A stretch of 64,000 bases of DNA from MFD01275-c22 sp963705885 (lineage in GTDB: Bacteria > Actinomycetota > Actinomycetes > JACCUZ01), in contig OY970120.1 of NCBI GenBank assembly GCA_963705885.1, positions 3,286,001 to 3,350,000 on the forward strand. Reading direction: 5' to 3'. Below the pieces are notes generated by a model that was not told where the DNA came from, made no database searches, and was given only the letters and a program-made list of their open reading frames with translations. Position numbers and translations under genes: made by a program. Shown here piece by piece: positions 17,136-25,043 of this stretch (positions are counted from its first letter, which is position 1; the number at the start of each line of letters is the position of its first letter).

Positions 17136-17935
17136 TGACCACCATCGCGCCGGCGCGCCGCGCCTGGGTCGAGCAGCTGATGGGGATGCCGGTGAGCGTC
17201 CACCTCCGGGGCAACGCCGCCCGGACCGACCGCGCCGAGGAGTGCGTCGCGGCGGTCTTCGACGAGCTGCGGGCGGTGGACGCGCTCTTCAGCCCCTACC
17301 TGACGGTCAGCGAGGTCAGCCGGATCGGCCGCGGCGAGCTGACGTGCGAGGCCGCGCATCCGCTCGTACGCCAGGTGCTCGGCCTCTGCGAGGCGGCTCG
17401 GGTCCGGACCGGCGGTGCGTTCGACGCCTTCCGCAACGACGCGTCGACGGACGGTCGGCCCCGGTTCGACCCCACAGGGCTCGTCAAGGGGTGGGCGGCG
17501 GAGCGCGCGGCCACCCACCTCGCCCGGGCCACGGGGTGCGACGTCAGCATCAACGCGGGCGGCGACATCGCCGGAGCCCGGGGCAGCGAGGCGCCCGACG
17601 ACGGCCCGGGCTGGCGCGTGGGGATCGAGGACCCGCGGGACAGGTCGCGCATCCTCGCGGTGGTGTCCTTGGGCACCGGCGGCGTCGCGACGTCGGGGAC
17701 GGCGGCGCGAGGCCCGCACATCGTGCGACCGAGGGACGGCCGGCCCGCCGCCGACCTGCTCGCGGTCACCGTCGTCGGCCCGTCACTGATGTGGGCCGAC
17801 GTCCTCGCCACCGCGGCGTTCGTCCGCGGCCGCGGGGCCCTGGACTGGCTGGCCACCGTGCCCGGCTACGAGGGCCTGGCGGTCGACGGGGCGGGGACGG
17901 CCACCGCCACTCCCGGGCTCGAGGTCATCGGGTAG
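17135..17935 (+). CDS. apbE: FAD:protein FMN transferase
   Basis: Transfers FMN from FAD to a threonine of a target protein on the outer side of the membrane. The 266 residues show the family features MGMPVSVHL near the start, DPTGLVKGWAAERA, SINAGGDIAGARG and the C-terminal TSGTAARGPHIVRP and WADVLATAAFV metal-site segments. No signal peptide is evident. It overlaps the FMN-binding protein gene by one base (TGATG), and that protein is almost certainly its substrate. The end overlaps the convergent DUF952 gene by 11 bp. Confidence 0.92.
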   Translation: MTTIAPARRAWVEQLMGMPVSVHLRGNAARTDRAEECVAAVFDELRAVDALFSPYLTVSEVSRIGRGELTCEAAHPLVRQVLGLCEAARVRTGGAFDAFRNDASTDGRPRFDPTGLVKGWAAERAATHLARATGCDVSINAGGDIAGARGSEAPDDGPGWRVGIEDPRDRSRILAVVSLGTGGVATSGTAARGPHIVRPRDGRPAADLLAVTVVGPSLMWADVLATAAFVRGRGALDWLATVPGYEGLAVDGAGTATATPGLEVIG

Positions 17936-18284
17936 GCGGAACGGCGCTCCACACGTCGGGCCCGGACACCGGGTGGACGGCGACGACGGCGCTCGTCGGC
18001 AGAGCGCCGTACAGGTGGGGGAAGGCCTCGGTCCCACCTTCTGGCACCTCCTCGACCACCGCCGCGTCCAGCAGGCCGGCGTCGACCTCCAGCAGCACGA
18101 GCGGTTCGGCGACGTCGGCGTAGAAGCGCTCCCGTACGCCCTGCACCTGGTGCCGGCGGGACAGGTGCACGAAGCCCTCCTGCTCCAGCGTCCGTCCCCG
18201 CGTGGACACGCGGTACTCCCCCGCGTCCTGCGCCGCCTGCCAGTCGCGGCGCAGCGCGAGGTGGAACAGACGGTCAGTGGCCAC
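17925..18284 (-). CDS. DUF952 family protein
   Basis: A 119-residue cytoplasmic protein. The opening FHLALRRDWQAAQDAGEY and the block EGFVHLSRRHQVQGVRERFY, ending in FPHLYGALP, match the DUF952 family (about 110-120 residues), which is thought to have a fold related to ADP-ribosyl-processing or glutathione-transferase-like enzymes but has no proven function. Its start overlaps the end of the MBL hydrolase gene by 11 bp, so it is probably co-transcribed with mscR and that hydrolase. Confidence 0.85.
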   Translation of the reverse strand: MATDRLFHLALRRDWQAAQDAGEYRVSTRGRTLEQEGFVHLSRRHQVQGVRERFYADVAEPLVLLEVDAGLLDAAVVEEVPEGGTEAFPHLYGALPTSAVVAVHPVSGPDVWSAVPPTR

Positions 18285-18903
18285 GCGCGATCCACTCGGC
18301 CAGGTGCGGCGCCTCCGCCCCGATCGTCGTGTCGGCGCCGTGGCCGGGGTGCACCACCGTGGTCGGCGGCAGCGTCAGCAGCTGGGTGCGGATGGAGTCG
18401 ATGATGGTCGGGAAGTCGCTGTACGAGCGCCCCGTGGCGCCGGGTCCGCCCTGGAACAGGGTGTCCCCGGAGAACACCACCCCGAGGGCCTCGACGTAGA
18501 GGCTCACCGCGCCCGGCGAGTGCCCCGGGGTGTGCAGGACGGCGACCGGGCTGCCGGCGATGCCGAGCGTCGTCCCGGTCGACAGGTCGATGTCGGGCAG
18601 CAGGTCGCCGTACTCCCGGACCCACAGCACGTGGTCGGCGCCGTGCAGCGCGATCTCGGCCTCGGTGGCCGCCGCGACCTCGACGGCGGCGTTGACGTGG
18701 TCGTTGTGCCCGTGGGTGCACAGGATGGTCTGGACCCGGCGTCCGCCGACCGCCGCGAGGATCGCCTCGGCGTCGTGCGCGGCGTCGATGACGACGACCG
18801 CGTCGTCGTCACCGACCAGCCAGACGTTGTTCTCGACCTGCCACTCGCCGCCGTCGAGCGCGAACGTGCCCGACGTGACGACCTTCTCGACCCGCGGCGC
18901 CAT
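18274..18903 (-). CDS. MBL-fold hydrolase of the mycothiol formaldehyde pathway
   Basis: A 209-residue metallo-beta-lactamase-fold hydrolase with the zinc motif CTHGHNDHVNAAVEV, a later HTPGHSPG histidine, VFSGDTLFQGG and the C-terminal HPGHGADT. It overlaps the stop of mscR by one base. In Mycobacterium a protein of this type (Rv2260) follows the mycothiol-dependent formaldehyde dehydrogenase gene in the same way. A role in hydrolysing S-formylmycothiol to formate and mycothiol is therefore likely but rests on context. Confidence 0.85.
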   Translation of the reverse strand: MAPRVEKVVTSGTFALDGGEWQVENNVWLVGDDDAVVVIDAAHDAEAILAAVGGRRVQTILCTHGHNDHVNAAVEVAAATEAEIALHGADHVLWVREYGDLLPDIDLSTGTTLGIAGSPVAVLHTPGHSPGAVSLYVEALGVVFSGDTLFQGGPGATGRSYSDFPTIIDSIRTQLLTLPPTTVVHPGHGADTTIGAEAPHLAEWIARGH

Positions 18904-19988
18904 CAGAGCACCACCACCGAGCGGAGCACGTCGCCGGCGTGCATCCGGTCGAAGGCGGCCTCGACGTCACCGAGACCGATCGTCTCCGAGACGAACGCGT
19001 CGAGGTCGAAGCGGCCCTGGCGGTAGAGGTCGACGAGGAGTGGGAAGTCGCGACTGGGCAGGCAGTCGCCGTACCAGCTGGACTTGAGGGCGCCGCCCCG
19101 GCCGAAGATCTCGATCATGGGCAGCTCGACGGTGAGGTCCGGAGTCGGCACGCCGACCAGCACCACGGTCCCGGCGAGGTCGCGGGCGTAGAAGGCCTGC
19201 TCGTATGTCTCGGGCCGGCCGACGGCCTCGATGACGACGTCGGCGCCGACGCCGCCGGTCAGCTCGCGCACCCGCTCGACGACGTTCTCCCGCCGGCCGT
19301 TCACGGTGTGCGTGGCGCCGAACCCCCTCGCCCACTCGAGCTTGCGGTCGTCGACGTCGACGGCCACGATCGTCGTCGCCCCGGCGATCCGGGCCCCGGC
19401 GACGGCGGCGTTGCCGACCCCGCCGCAGCCGATGACCGCGACGCTGTCGCCCCGGCTGACGCCGCCGGTGTTGACGGCGGCGCCGAAGCCGGCCATGACG
19501 CCGCACCCCAGCAGACCGGCGGCGGAGGCCGGCGCCGCCGGGTCGACCTTCGTGCACTGCCCGGCGGCGACCAGCGTCTTCTCGGCGAAGGCACCGATGC
19601 CCAGCGCGGGGCTGAGCGCGGTGCCGTCGGCCAGCGTCATCTTCTGCGTGGCGTTGTGCGTCGCGAAGCAGTACCAGGGCCGGCCGCGGCGGCAGGCCCG
19701 GCACTGGCCGCACACGGCACGCCAGTTCAGGACGACGAAGTCGCCCGGCGCGACGTCGGTGACACCGTCGCCGACCGCCTCGACCACACCGGCCGCCTCG
19801 TGCCCCAGGAGGAACGGGAACTCGTCGTTGATGCCGCCGTCGCGGTAGTGCAGGTCGGTGTGGCACACCCCGCAGGCCTGCACCCGGACGAGCGCCTCGC
19901 CCGGCCCGGGGTCGGGCACCAGGACGGTCTGGAGCGACACGGGGGCACCCTTCGCCCCGGCGACCACCCCTTGCACCTCGTGCGGCAT
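18903..19988 (-). CDS. mscR: S-(hydroxymethyl)mycothiol dehydrogenase
   Basis: A zinc-dependent medium-chain dehydrogenase that oxidises the adduct of formaldehyde and mycothiol, and may also reduce S-nitrosomycothiol. The 361 residues carry the catalytic zinc ligands in ACGVCHTD and LLGHEAAG, the structural zinc cluster CGQCRACRRGRPWYC and the NAD-binding VIGCGGVGNAAVAGARIAGA. I chose the ATG at 19988, with GGGAGGG 6 nt upstream; the longer open frame to 20066 is not supported. The presence of this enzyme is good evidence for a mycothiol-making actinomycete. It leads a three-gene unit with the MBL hydrolase and DUF952. Confidence 0.9.
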   Translation of the reverse strand: MPHEVQGVVAGAKGAPVSLQTVLVPDPGPGEALVRVQACGVCHTDLHYRDGGINDEFPFLLGHEAAGVVEAVGDGVTDVAPGDFVVLNWRAVCGQCRACRRGRPWYCFATHNATQKMTLADGTALSPALGIGAFAEKTLVAAGQCTKVDPAAPASAAGLLGCGVMAGFGAAVNTGGVSRGDSVAVIGCGGVGNAAVAGARIAGATTIVAVDVDDRKLEWARGFGATHTVNGRRENVVERVRELTGGVGADVVIEAVGRPETYEQAFYARDLAGTVVLVGVPTPDLTVELPMIEIFGRGGALKSSWYGDCLPSRDFPLLVDLYRQGRFDLDAFVSETIGLGDVEAAFDRMHAGDVLRSVVVL

Positions 19989-20059
19989 GGGCAACCCTCC
20001 CGATCGGCCTAGTCCGAGGAGACTATGCGGTCGGCCCGTTGGGACGCCGACGAACAACC

Positions 20060-21589
20060 GTGGCAACCGAGCCGTCCCCGGGCGCGGCGTGGGCGTCGGC
20101 GGGTCCGGCCGTCGCGACCCCGTCCGTGGACGCCCGGCTGCGGCACGCCCTGCGCTGCGGCCAGCCCGACATCGTGTTCCAGCCGATCCTGGACCTGACG
20201 ACGGGCCTCGTCGCCGGCTACGAGGCCCTCTCCCGGTTCCCGGCGCTGCCGGAGCTCCCCGTCGACACCGTCTTCGCGCTCGCGCGCGGGATGGGGCAGG
20301 GCTACCGCCTCGAGATGCTGGCGGTGCTCAAGGCGCTGCGGGCCGGTGCCGGCCGACCGGCGGGAACGGTCCTCTCGGTCAACCTCAGCCCGTCGTCGCT
20401 GTGCCACCCCTCGCTGCTCGAGACCCTGCCGCACGACCTGCACGGCGTGCAGGTCGAGATCACCGAGCACGAGGAGATCGAGCGTGTCGACGTCTTCGCC
20501 GCGCGGCTCGACCGGCTCAGGGAGCGCGGCGTCCGGATCGCCGTCGACGACGTGGGCGAGGCCTACGCCGGCCTGCAGCGGGTGATGCGCATCCGCCCCG
20601 ACCTGCTCAAGGTGGACCGGTCGCTGGTCGCCGGTGTCCACCGGCAGCCGGCGCAGGCCGCGCTGCTCGAGGCCGTCGTGCACTTCGCCGCCCGGACCGG
20701 CGCCCTGGTCTGCGCCGAGGGCGTCGAGACCAGCGACGAGCTGGCGGTGCTCGCCGACCTGGACGTGGCCTACGGGCAGGGCTACCTCATCGGTCGCCCC
20801 GGTCCGCGGTTCGAGCAGCCGTCCTCGGCGGTCCGGCGGGTGTGCGAGGAGGCGATGGCCAGGGCCGTGGAGGTGCAGGAGCTCGACGGGCAGAACCGGC
20901 TGGTGCACGCGCTCCTGCAGGTCGCCTCCGCCGACTCGCTCGACGGCCTGGCCCGGGTGCTCGCCGGCATCGCCCCGGCCATCGGGGCCGACAACGTCGA
21001 GCTGTCCTACCTCGATCCCGACCGGACCTACGTCGAGGCGGTGGTCGACAGCGGCCAGCAGTTCGAGGGGGTGAGGTACGGGCTCGTGGACTACCCGCTC
21101 ACCCGCCGGGTGCTCGAGGACGACGTGGCGGCGCAGGTGCTCCTCGGCACGGCGGACGCCGACCCGAGCGAGTCGCGCTGGATGGCCGCCGACGGGGTGG
21201 GCTCGTTGCTCATCCTCCCCGTACGGTCGGGCGGGCGGGTCGTCGGGCTCTTCGAGTCGCACCGCCGCGCCTGCACGCCGTGGCGCCGCAGCCAGATCAG
21301 GGCCGCCCGCACCGTGGCAGCCGTGGCCGGGCCCGTCCTGGAGAACCTGCTGCGCGCCCAGCCGGCTCAGCCCCCCTCGCGCATCCCCCACGGCGAGCCG
21401 TACGCGGTGAGCAGGTCGAGGAACGGCACGGCGTCGAAGGCCTCCGGCCCCAGGACGCCGGACCCCGACCACGAGCCCGAGGCGAGCAGCTCGAGCGCGA
21501 CGACGGGGTTGACGGCGGTCTGCCAGACGACGGCCTGCGAGCCGTACTCCGACATCGACCACTCGTTGTCGACGACGTGGTGGAGGTAG
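20060..21589 (+). CDS. EAL-GAF cyclic-di-GMP phosphodiesterase
   Basis: About 509 residues with no membrane segment. An EAL domain covers roughly residues 25-260, with the catalytic set EALSR, VNLSP, EITEHE, AVDDVG, LKVDRS, AEGVET and GQGYLIGRP. All metal and substrate residues appear present, though the usual DDFGTGYSSL loop reads DDVGEAYAGL. A GAF sensor domain follows (about 275-435). The last 75 codons run antisense to the 3' end of the saccharopine-dehydrogenase-like gene and resemble no domain. The start is uncertain: GTG at 20060 or TTG at 20039. The GAGGAG at about 20016 sits too far from either to decide. It diverges from mscR. Confidence 0.8.
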   Translation: MATEPSPGAAWASAGPAVATPSVDARLRHALRCGQPDIVFQPILDLTTGLVAGYEALSRFPALPELPVDTVFALARGMGQGYRLEMLAVLKALRAGAGRPAGTVLSVNLSPSSLCHPSLLETLPHDLHGVQVEITEHEEIERVDVFAARLDRLRERGVRIAVDDVGEAYAGLQRVMRIRPDLLKVDRSLVAGVHRQPAQAALLEAVVHFAARTGALVCAEGVETSDELAVLADLDVAYGQGYLIGRPGPRFEQPSSAVRRVCEEAMARAVEVQELDGQNRLVHALLQVASADSLDGLARVLAGIAPAIGADNVELSYLDPDRTYVEAVVDSGQQFEGVRYGLVDYPLTRRVLEDDVAAQVLLGTADADPSESRWMAADGVGSLLILPVRSGGRVVGLFESHRRACTPWRRSQIRAARTVAAVAGPVLENLLRAQPAQPPSRIPHGEPYAVSRSRNGTASKASGPRTPDPDHEPEASSSSATTGLTAVCQTTACEPYSDIDHSLSTTWWR

Positions 21590-22575
21590 ACGCTCCGCTC
21601 CGCCCCGTCCTTGCGGCCGGTGACCCACGTGCCGGCGCAGGTCTTCCCGGTCATCCGGTCACCCAGGGTCGCGGGGTCGGGCAGGCAGGCGGCGACCACG
21701 TCGCGCGGCGAGACCCCGACCGCCCCGACCCGGACCTCGTCCGTGCGGTCGAGTCCCACCTTGTGCAGCACCTCGAGCACGGTGATGAACTCCTCGCCGA
21801 GCCCGTACTTGAACGTCACGCGCTTGGCGTCGACCCACCGCGGCACCAGCAGCACCTCCTCGTGCTCGACGTTCACGCACTCGACCGGCCCGATGCCCTC
21901 GGGGAAGTCGAAGACCTCCGGCTCGCTGAACGGCGCCGTGGTGAACCACCCCCGCTCCTTCTCCCAGACGACGGGCGGGTTGAGGCACTCCTCGATCGTG
22001 GTCCAGATCGAGAACGACGGTGCGAAGGCGAACCCCGCGACCTCGAGGTTCGCCCCGTCGCGGATCCCGACCTCGTCGATCTCGTCGAAGAGGTGGTCGG
22101 CTGCATAGCGCGCGAACACGTCCGACAGCCCCGGCTCCACGCCGATGCCGACGAGAGCCAGACGCCCGGCCGCCTCCCAGTCCCCCGCCTTCGCGAACTG
22201 CTCGTCGCCGAGCTTCACGCCGGTCTTCTCGTGCGGCGCGTCCGGGTGGGGCCGCGACAGGGACATCGCCATGTCGAGGTAGTCGGCCCCCGCCGCGTGC
22301 GCGCCGTCGAAGATCGCCATGACGAACCGCGGGTCGACGGCGTTGAGGACATGGGTGACGGCGTGCTCCCGGCAGAGGTCCGCGACCGCGTCGGCGGAGG
22401 ACGCGTCGACCCGGGCAGCGACGAACCGGGAGTCGCCGCGGTGTGCGGCGACGGCCCGCTCGGCGCGTCCGAGGTCGTAGTCGGCCACCACCATCGCGGA
22501 GAAGAAGTCGCGGCGCGCGGCGATGCCCACCGCGGCCGACCCGACTCCCCCCGCTCCCACCAGCAGGATCCTCAC
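21367..22575 (-). CDS. Saccharopine dehydrogenase family protein
   Basis: A 402-residue NAD(P)-binding oxidoreductase with the N-terminal Rossmann motif ILLVGAGGVGSAAVGIAARR and the family catalytic domain (ALVGIGVEPGLSDVFARY; the C-terminal LLTAYGSPWGMRE). The GTG start overlaps the stop of the ureohydrolase gene (GTGA) and has GGAGGAG 5 nt upstream. Being the last gene of the polyamine operon, it probably acts on a polyamine or amino-acid derivative, perhaps as a carboxyspermidine-type or lysine-related reductase. The exact substrate cannot be assigned. Its 3' end overlaps the convergent EAL-GAF frame by 223 bp. Confidence 0.85.
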   Translation of the reverse strand: MRILLVGAGGVGSAAVGIAARRDFFSAMVVADYDLGRAERAVAAHRGDSRFVAARVDASSADAVADLCREHAVTHVLNAVDPRFVMAIFDGAHAAGADYLDMAMSLSRPHPDAPHEKTGVKLGDEQFAKAGDWEAAGRLALVGIGVEPGLSDVFARYAADHLFDEIDEVGIRDGANLEVAGFAFAPSFSIWTTIEECLNPPVVWEKERGWFTTAPFSEPEVFDFPEGIGPVECVNVEHEEVLLVPRWVDAKRVTFKYGLGEEFITVLEVLHKVGLDRTDEVRVGAVGVSPRDVVAACLPDPATLGDRMTGKTCAGTWVTGRKDGAERSVYLHHVVDNEWSMSEYGSQAVVWQTAVNPVVALELLASGSWSGSGVLGPEAFDAVPFLDLLTAYGSPWGMREGG

Positions 22576-23597
22576 GGTCGCTCCTCCTTCTCGTGCGGCC
22601 GCGACGCGAGCAGCGGTCTCCGCGGGTCCCAGCCGGGCGGCCGGCGCCGGGCAGCGATGCCGGACAGTGCCTCGAGCACGACCCGGTTCGCCAGCGCCGC
22701 CGTGATGTCGGCGTGGTCGTAGGGCGGCGAGACCTCCACGACGTCGACCCCGACGACCGGCAGCTCGAGACAGATCCGGCGCACGGCGTCGAGCAGCTCG
22801 CGCGCGCTGAGGCCCCCCGGCTCGGGCGTCCCGGTGCCCGGCGCGTGCCCGGGGTCCGCCACGTCGATGTCGACGGACAGGAAGACCCCGTCGCAGTCGT
22901 CGACCGCGATCCCGAAGGCCTCGTCGAGGCACGTGTCGAGGCCGCGCGTCACGACCTCGGTCATCTCGTAGGAGCGCATCCGCTGCTCGGCCATCCAGTC
23001 CAGCGTCTCCGGCCCGGGCCAGTAGCCCCGCAGGCCGATCTGCAGGAACCGGTCGCCGCGAGCGGCTCCTGACTCGATGAGCCGTCGCATCGGCTGGCCG
23101 TGGCCGTAGAGCGAGCCGAAGGCGATGTCGCCGGTGTCAGCGTGGGCGTCGAAGTGCAGGACCGACACCCGTCCGGCGCCGTGGTGGCGGGCGACGCCGG
23201 TCACGTCGGCGAGGGTGATCGAGTGGTCGCCGCCGAGCACCACGGGCAGGGCGCCCGCGGTGGACACGGCAGCGACAGCCTCCGTGAGCGCCTCCAGCGA
23301 GCGCTCGATGTGCCCCGGCGGCATCTCGACGTCGCCGGCGTCGAGCACCGTCAGGTCCTGCAGCGGGTCGACCCGCAGGGCCAGGTGCGGCCGCGACGCG
23401 TCGTGCGGCAGGTAGTCGGTCGAGCGGATCGCCTGCGGGCCGAAGCGGGTGCCGGGCCGGTGCGACGTGCCGCCGTCGAACGGCGCGCCGACGATGACCA
23501 CATCGGCGCCGGCGAACGACGCGGGGTCCTCGATGTCGCAGCGGCCGACGCCGAGGAAGGTCACGTCGGGGCCGAACATCGGGCCGTACCTGGTCAT
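22572..23597 (-). CDS. speB: Agmatinase-type ureohydrolase
   Basis: A manganese enzyme of the arginase/agmatinase family, 341 residues. The metal ligands are visible in VVLGGDHSITL, LHFDAHADTGD and SVDIDVADPGHAPGTGTPEP. The most likely reaction is agmatine to putrescine plus urea; guanidinobutyrate or a guanidino-polyamine are alternatives that sequence alone cannot exclude. It follows the FAD oxidoreductase gene by 27 bp and overlaps the saccharopine-dehydrogenase-like gene, within a unit that also encodes a polyamine importer. The ribosome site is inside a 12-bp direct repeat. Confidence 0.88.
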   Translation of the reverse strand: MTRYGPMFGPDVTFLGVGRCDIEDPASFAGADVVIVGAPFDGGTSHRPGTRFGPQAIRSTDYLPHDASRPHLALRVDPLQDLTVLDAGDVEMPPGHIERSLEALTEAVAAVSTAGALPVVLGGDHSITLADVTGVARHHGAGRVSVLHFDAHADTGDIAFGSLYGHGQPMRRLIESGAARGDRFLQIGLRGYWPGPETLDWMAEQRMRSYEMTEVVTRGLDTCLDEAFGIAVDDCDGVFLSVDIDVADPGHAPGTGTPEPGGLSARELLDAVRRICLELPVVGVDVVEVSPPYDHADITAALANRVVLEALSGIAARRRPPGWDPRRPLLASRPHEKEERP

Positions 23598-23601
23598 CGG
23601 T

Positions 23602-23630
23602 GCCCTCTCACGATCTGCGCCCTCTCACGA
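23602..23630. repeat. 12-bp direct repeat at a stop/ribosome-site junction
   Basis: GCCCTCTCACGA occurs twice (23602-23613 and 23619-23630) with 5 bp between. On the coding strand, one copy contains the stop codon of the FAD oxidoreductase and the other supplies GAGAGGG as the ribosome site of the ureohydrolase gene. Confidence 0.8.
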
Positions 23631-25040
23631 GTCGAAGCCCACGCCGAGCCGGTCCAAGGTGCGCAGCCACGGCCCGCGTCGTCCGCCCCGCGCGTCGGCC
23701 TTGGCAGCGGCCCGCCGGGTCAGCTCGATGCCCGCCCACCGCAGCGGTTCGGGCGGGAACGGCAGCGGCCTGCTGCGCACCATGCGCAGCCGGGTGCGTT
23801 CGGTGTCCAGGCCGTCCAGCAGGTCCAGCAGCACGTCGGCGCCGAACCGGCTGGCTCCGACGCCGAGCCCGGTGTAGCCGCCCGCGGAGACGACCCGGCC
23901 CCGCAGCCCCGTGCCCCAGAAGGCGCAGAACCGGGTGCAGGTGTCGATGACGCCGCCCCAGGCATGGGTGAAGCGCAGCCCTTCGAGCTGGGGGAAGGTC
24001 CCGGCGAACTGCTCGGCGAGGGTCAGGTAGGTGCCGGGGCTGCGGCCGGCCGCGTCGTCGGAGCGGCCCCCGAACCTGTAGACGGCGTCGTAGCCGCCCC
24101 AGAGCACCCGGCCGTCGTCGGTCAGCCGGTAGTAGTGGAAGAGGTTCCCGGCGTCGGCCATGCCGTGGCGGTCGGCCCAGCCCACCGCCGCCCGCTGCTG
24201 CTGCGAGAGCGGCTCGGTGACGAGCGCGTAGTCCCACACGGGGACGACGTAGGGACGCAGCCGCCGCAGCGGCGAGGGGAACGCGTTGGTCGCGAGCGCC
24301 ACCCGACCCGCGCGGACCGCGGCGTACGGCGTGCGCACCAGCACCCCGCCACCGTCGGCGGCCAGCCCCTCGACGGGCGTGTTCTCGTGCAGCCGGACGC
24401 CCGAGCGCAGGCAGGCGTCGCGCAGGCCGCGCGCCAGCCTGGCGGGATCGACCATCGCGACCCCGTCGCGGTCGAGCACCCCGCCGAGGTAGGTCGGTGA
24501 CGCGACCCGGCGGCGGACCTCGTCACGGTCGAGCCACTCGAGGTCGGAGCCGACCGGCCGGGCGAGGTCCGGCAGCTCGGCGAGGGCATCGGCCTGCCAG
24601 GGCGCGGTCGCGACCGTCAGCTCGCCGGTGCGCTCCCACGAGCAGTCGATGCCGTGGTCGGCGACGGCCTTCTCGATGGCGTCGAGGTTCTCGCGGCCCA
24701 GCCGCTCGAGCGCGGGCATCTCCTCGGGGAACCGGTCGAGCCCGTTGCGCAGCCCGTGGGTGAGGCTGGCCGCGCAGAACCCGCCGTTGCGCCCCGACGC
24801 CGCCCAGCCCGCGGTGCGGGCCTCGAGCACGACCACGTCGCGGTCGGGGTCGCGTTCCTTGGCGAGCAGGGCGGTCCACAGCCCGGTGTAACCGGCACCG
24901 ACGACGACCAGGTCAGCCGTCGTGGCGTCGACGAGGGCAGGCGCCGGCGGAGGCTCGGGGCCGTCGAGCCAGAACGGCACGTGGCGTACGTCCGCGAGCG
25001 CGGCTGCGGCCGCACGCCGGCCGCCCCGGGTGACCGGCAC
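23625..25040 (-). CDS. FAD-dependent amine oxidoreductase (DAO type)
   Basis: A 471-residue flavoprotein. The FAD motif VVVGAGYTGLWTALLAKERD lies at about residue 45; EARTAGWAASGRNGGFCAAS and the C-terminal RVVSAGGYTGLGVGASRFGAD are typical of the D-amino-acid-oxidase-like family that includes gamma-glutamylputrescine oxidase. It lies 3 bp after potC and before the ureohydrolase, in the polyamine operon, so oxidation of a polyamine or its acylated form to an aminoaldehyde is the probable role. A paralogue is encoded at 36680-38059. The start is a GTG. Confidence 0.85.
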   Translation of the reverse strand: MPVTRGGRRAAAAALADVRHVPFWLDGPEPPPAPALVDATTADLVVVGAGYTGLWTALLAKERDPDRDVVVLEARTAGWAASGRNGGFCAASLTHGLRNGLDRFPEEMPALERLGRENLDAIEKAVADHGIDCSWERTGELTVATAPWQADALAELPDLARPVGSDLEWLDRDEVRRRVASPTYLGGVLDRDGVAMVDPARLARGLRDACLRSGVRLHENTPVEGLAADGGGVLVRTPYAAVRAGRVALATNAFPSPLRRLRPYVVPVWDYALVTEPLSQQQRAAVGWADRHGMADAGNLFHYYRLTDDGRVLWGGYDAVYRFGGRSDDAAGRSPGTYLTLAEQFAGTFPQLEGLRFTHAWGGVIDTCTRFCAFWGTGLRGRVVSAGGYTGLGVGASRFGADVLLDLLDGLDTERTRLRMVRSRPLPFPPEPLRWAGIELTRRAAAKADARGGRRGPWLRTLDRLGVGFDS

Positions 25041-25043
25041 GCC

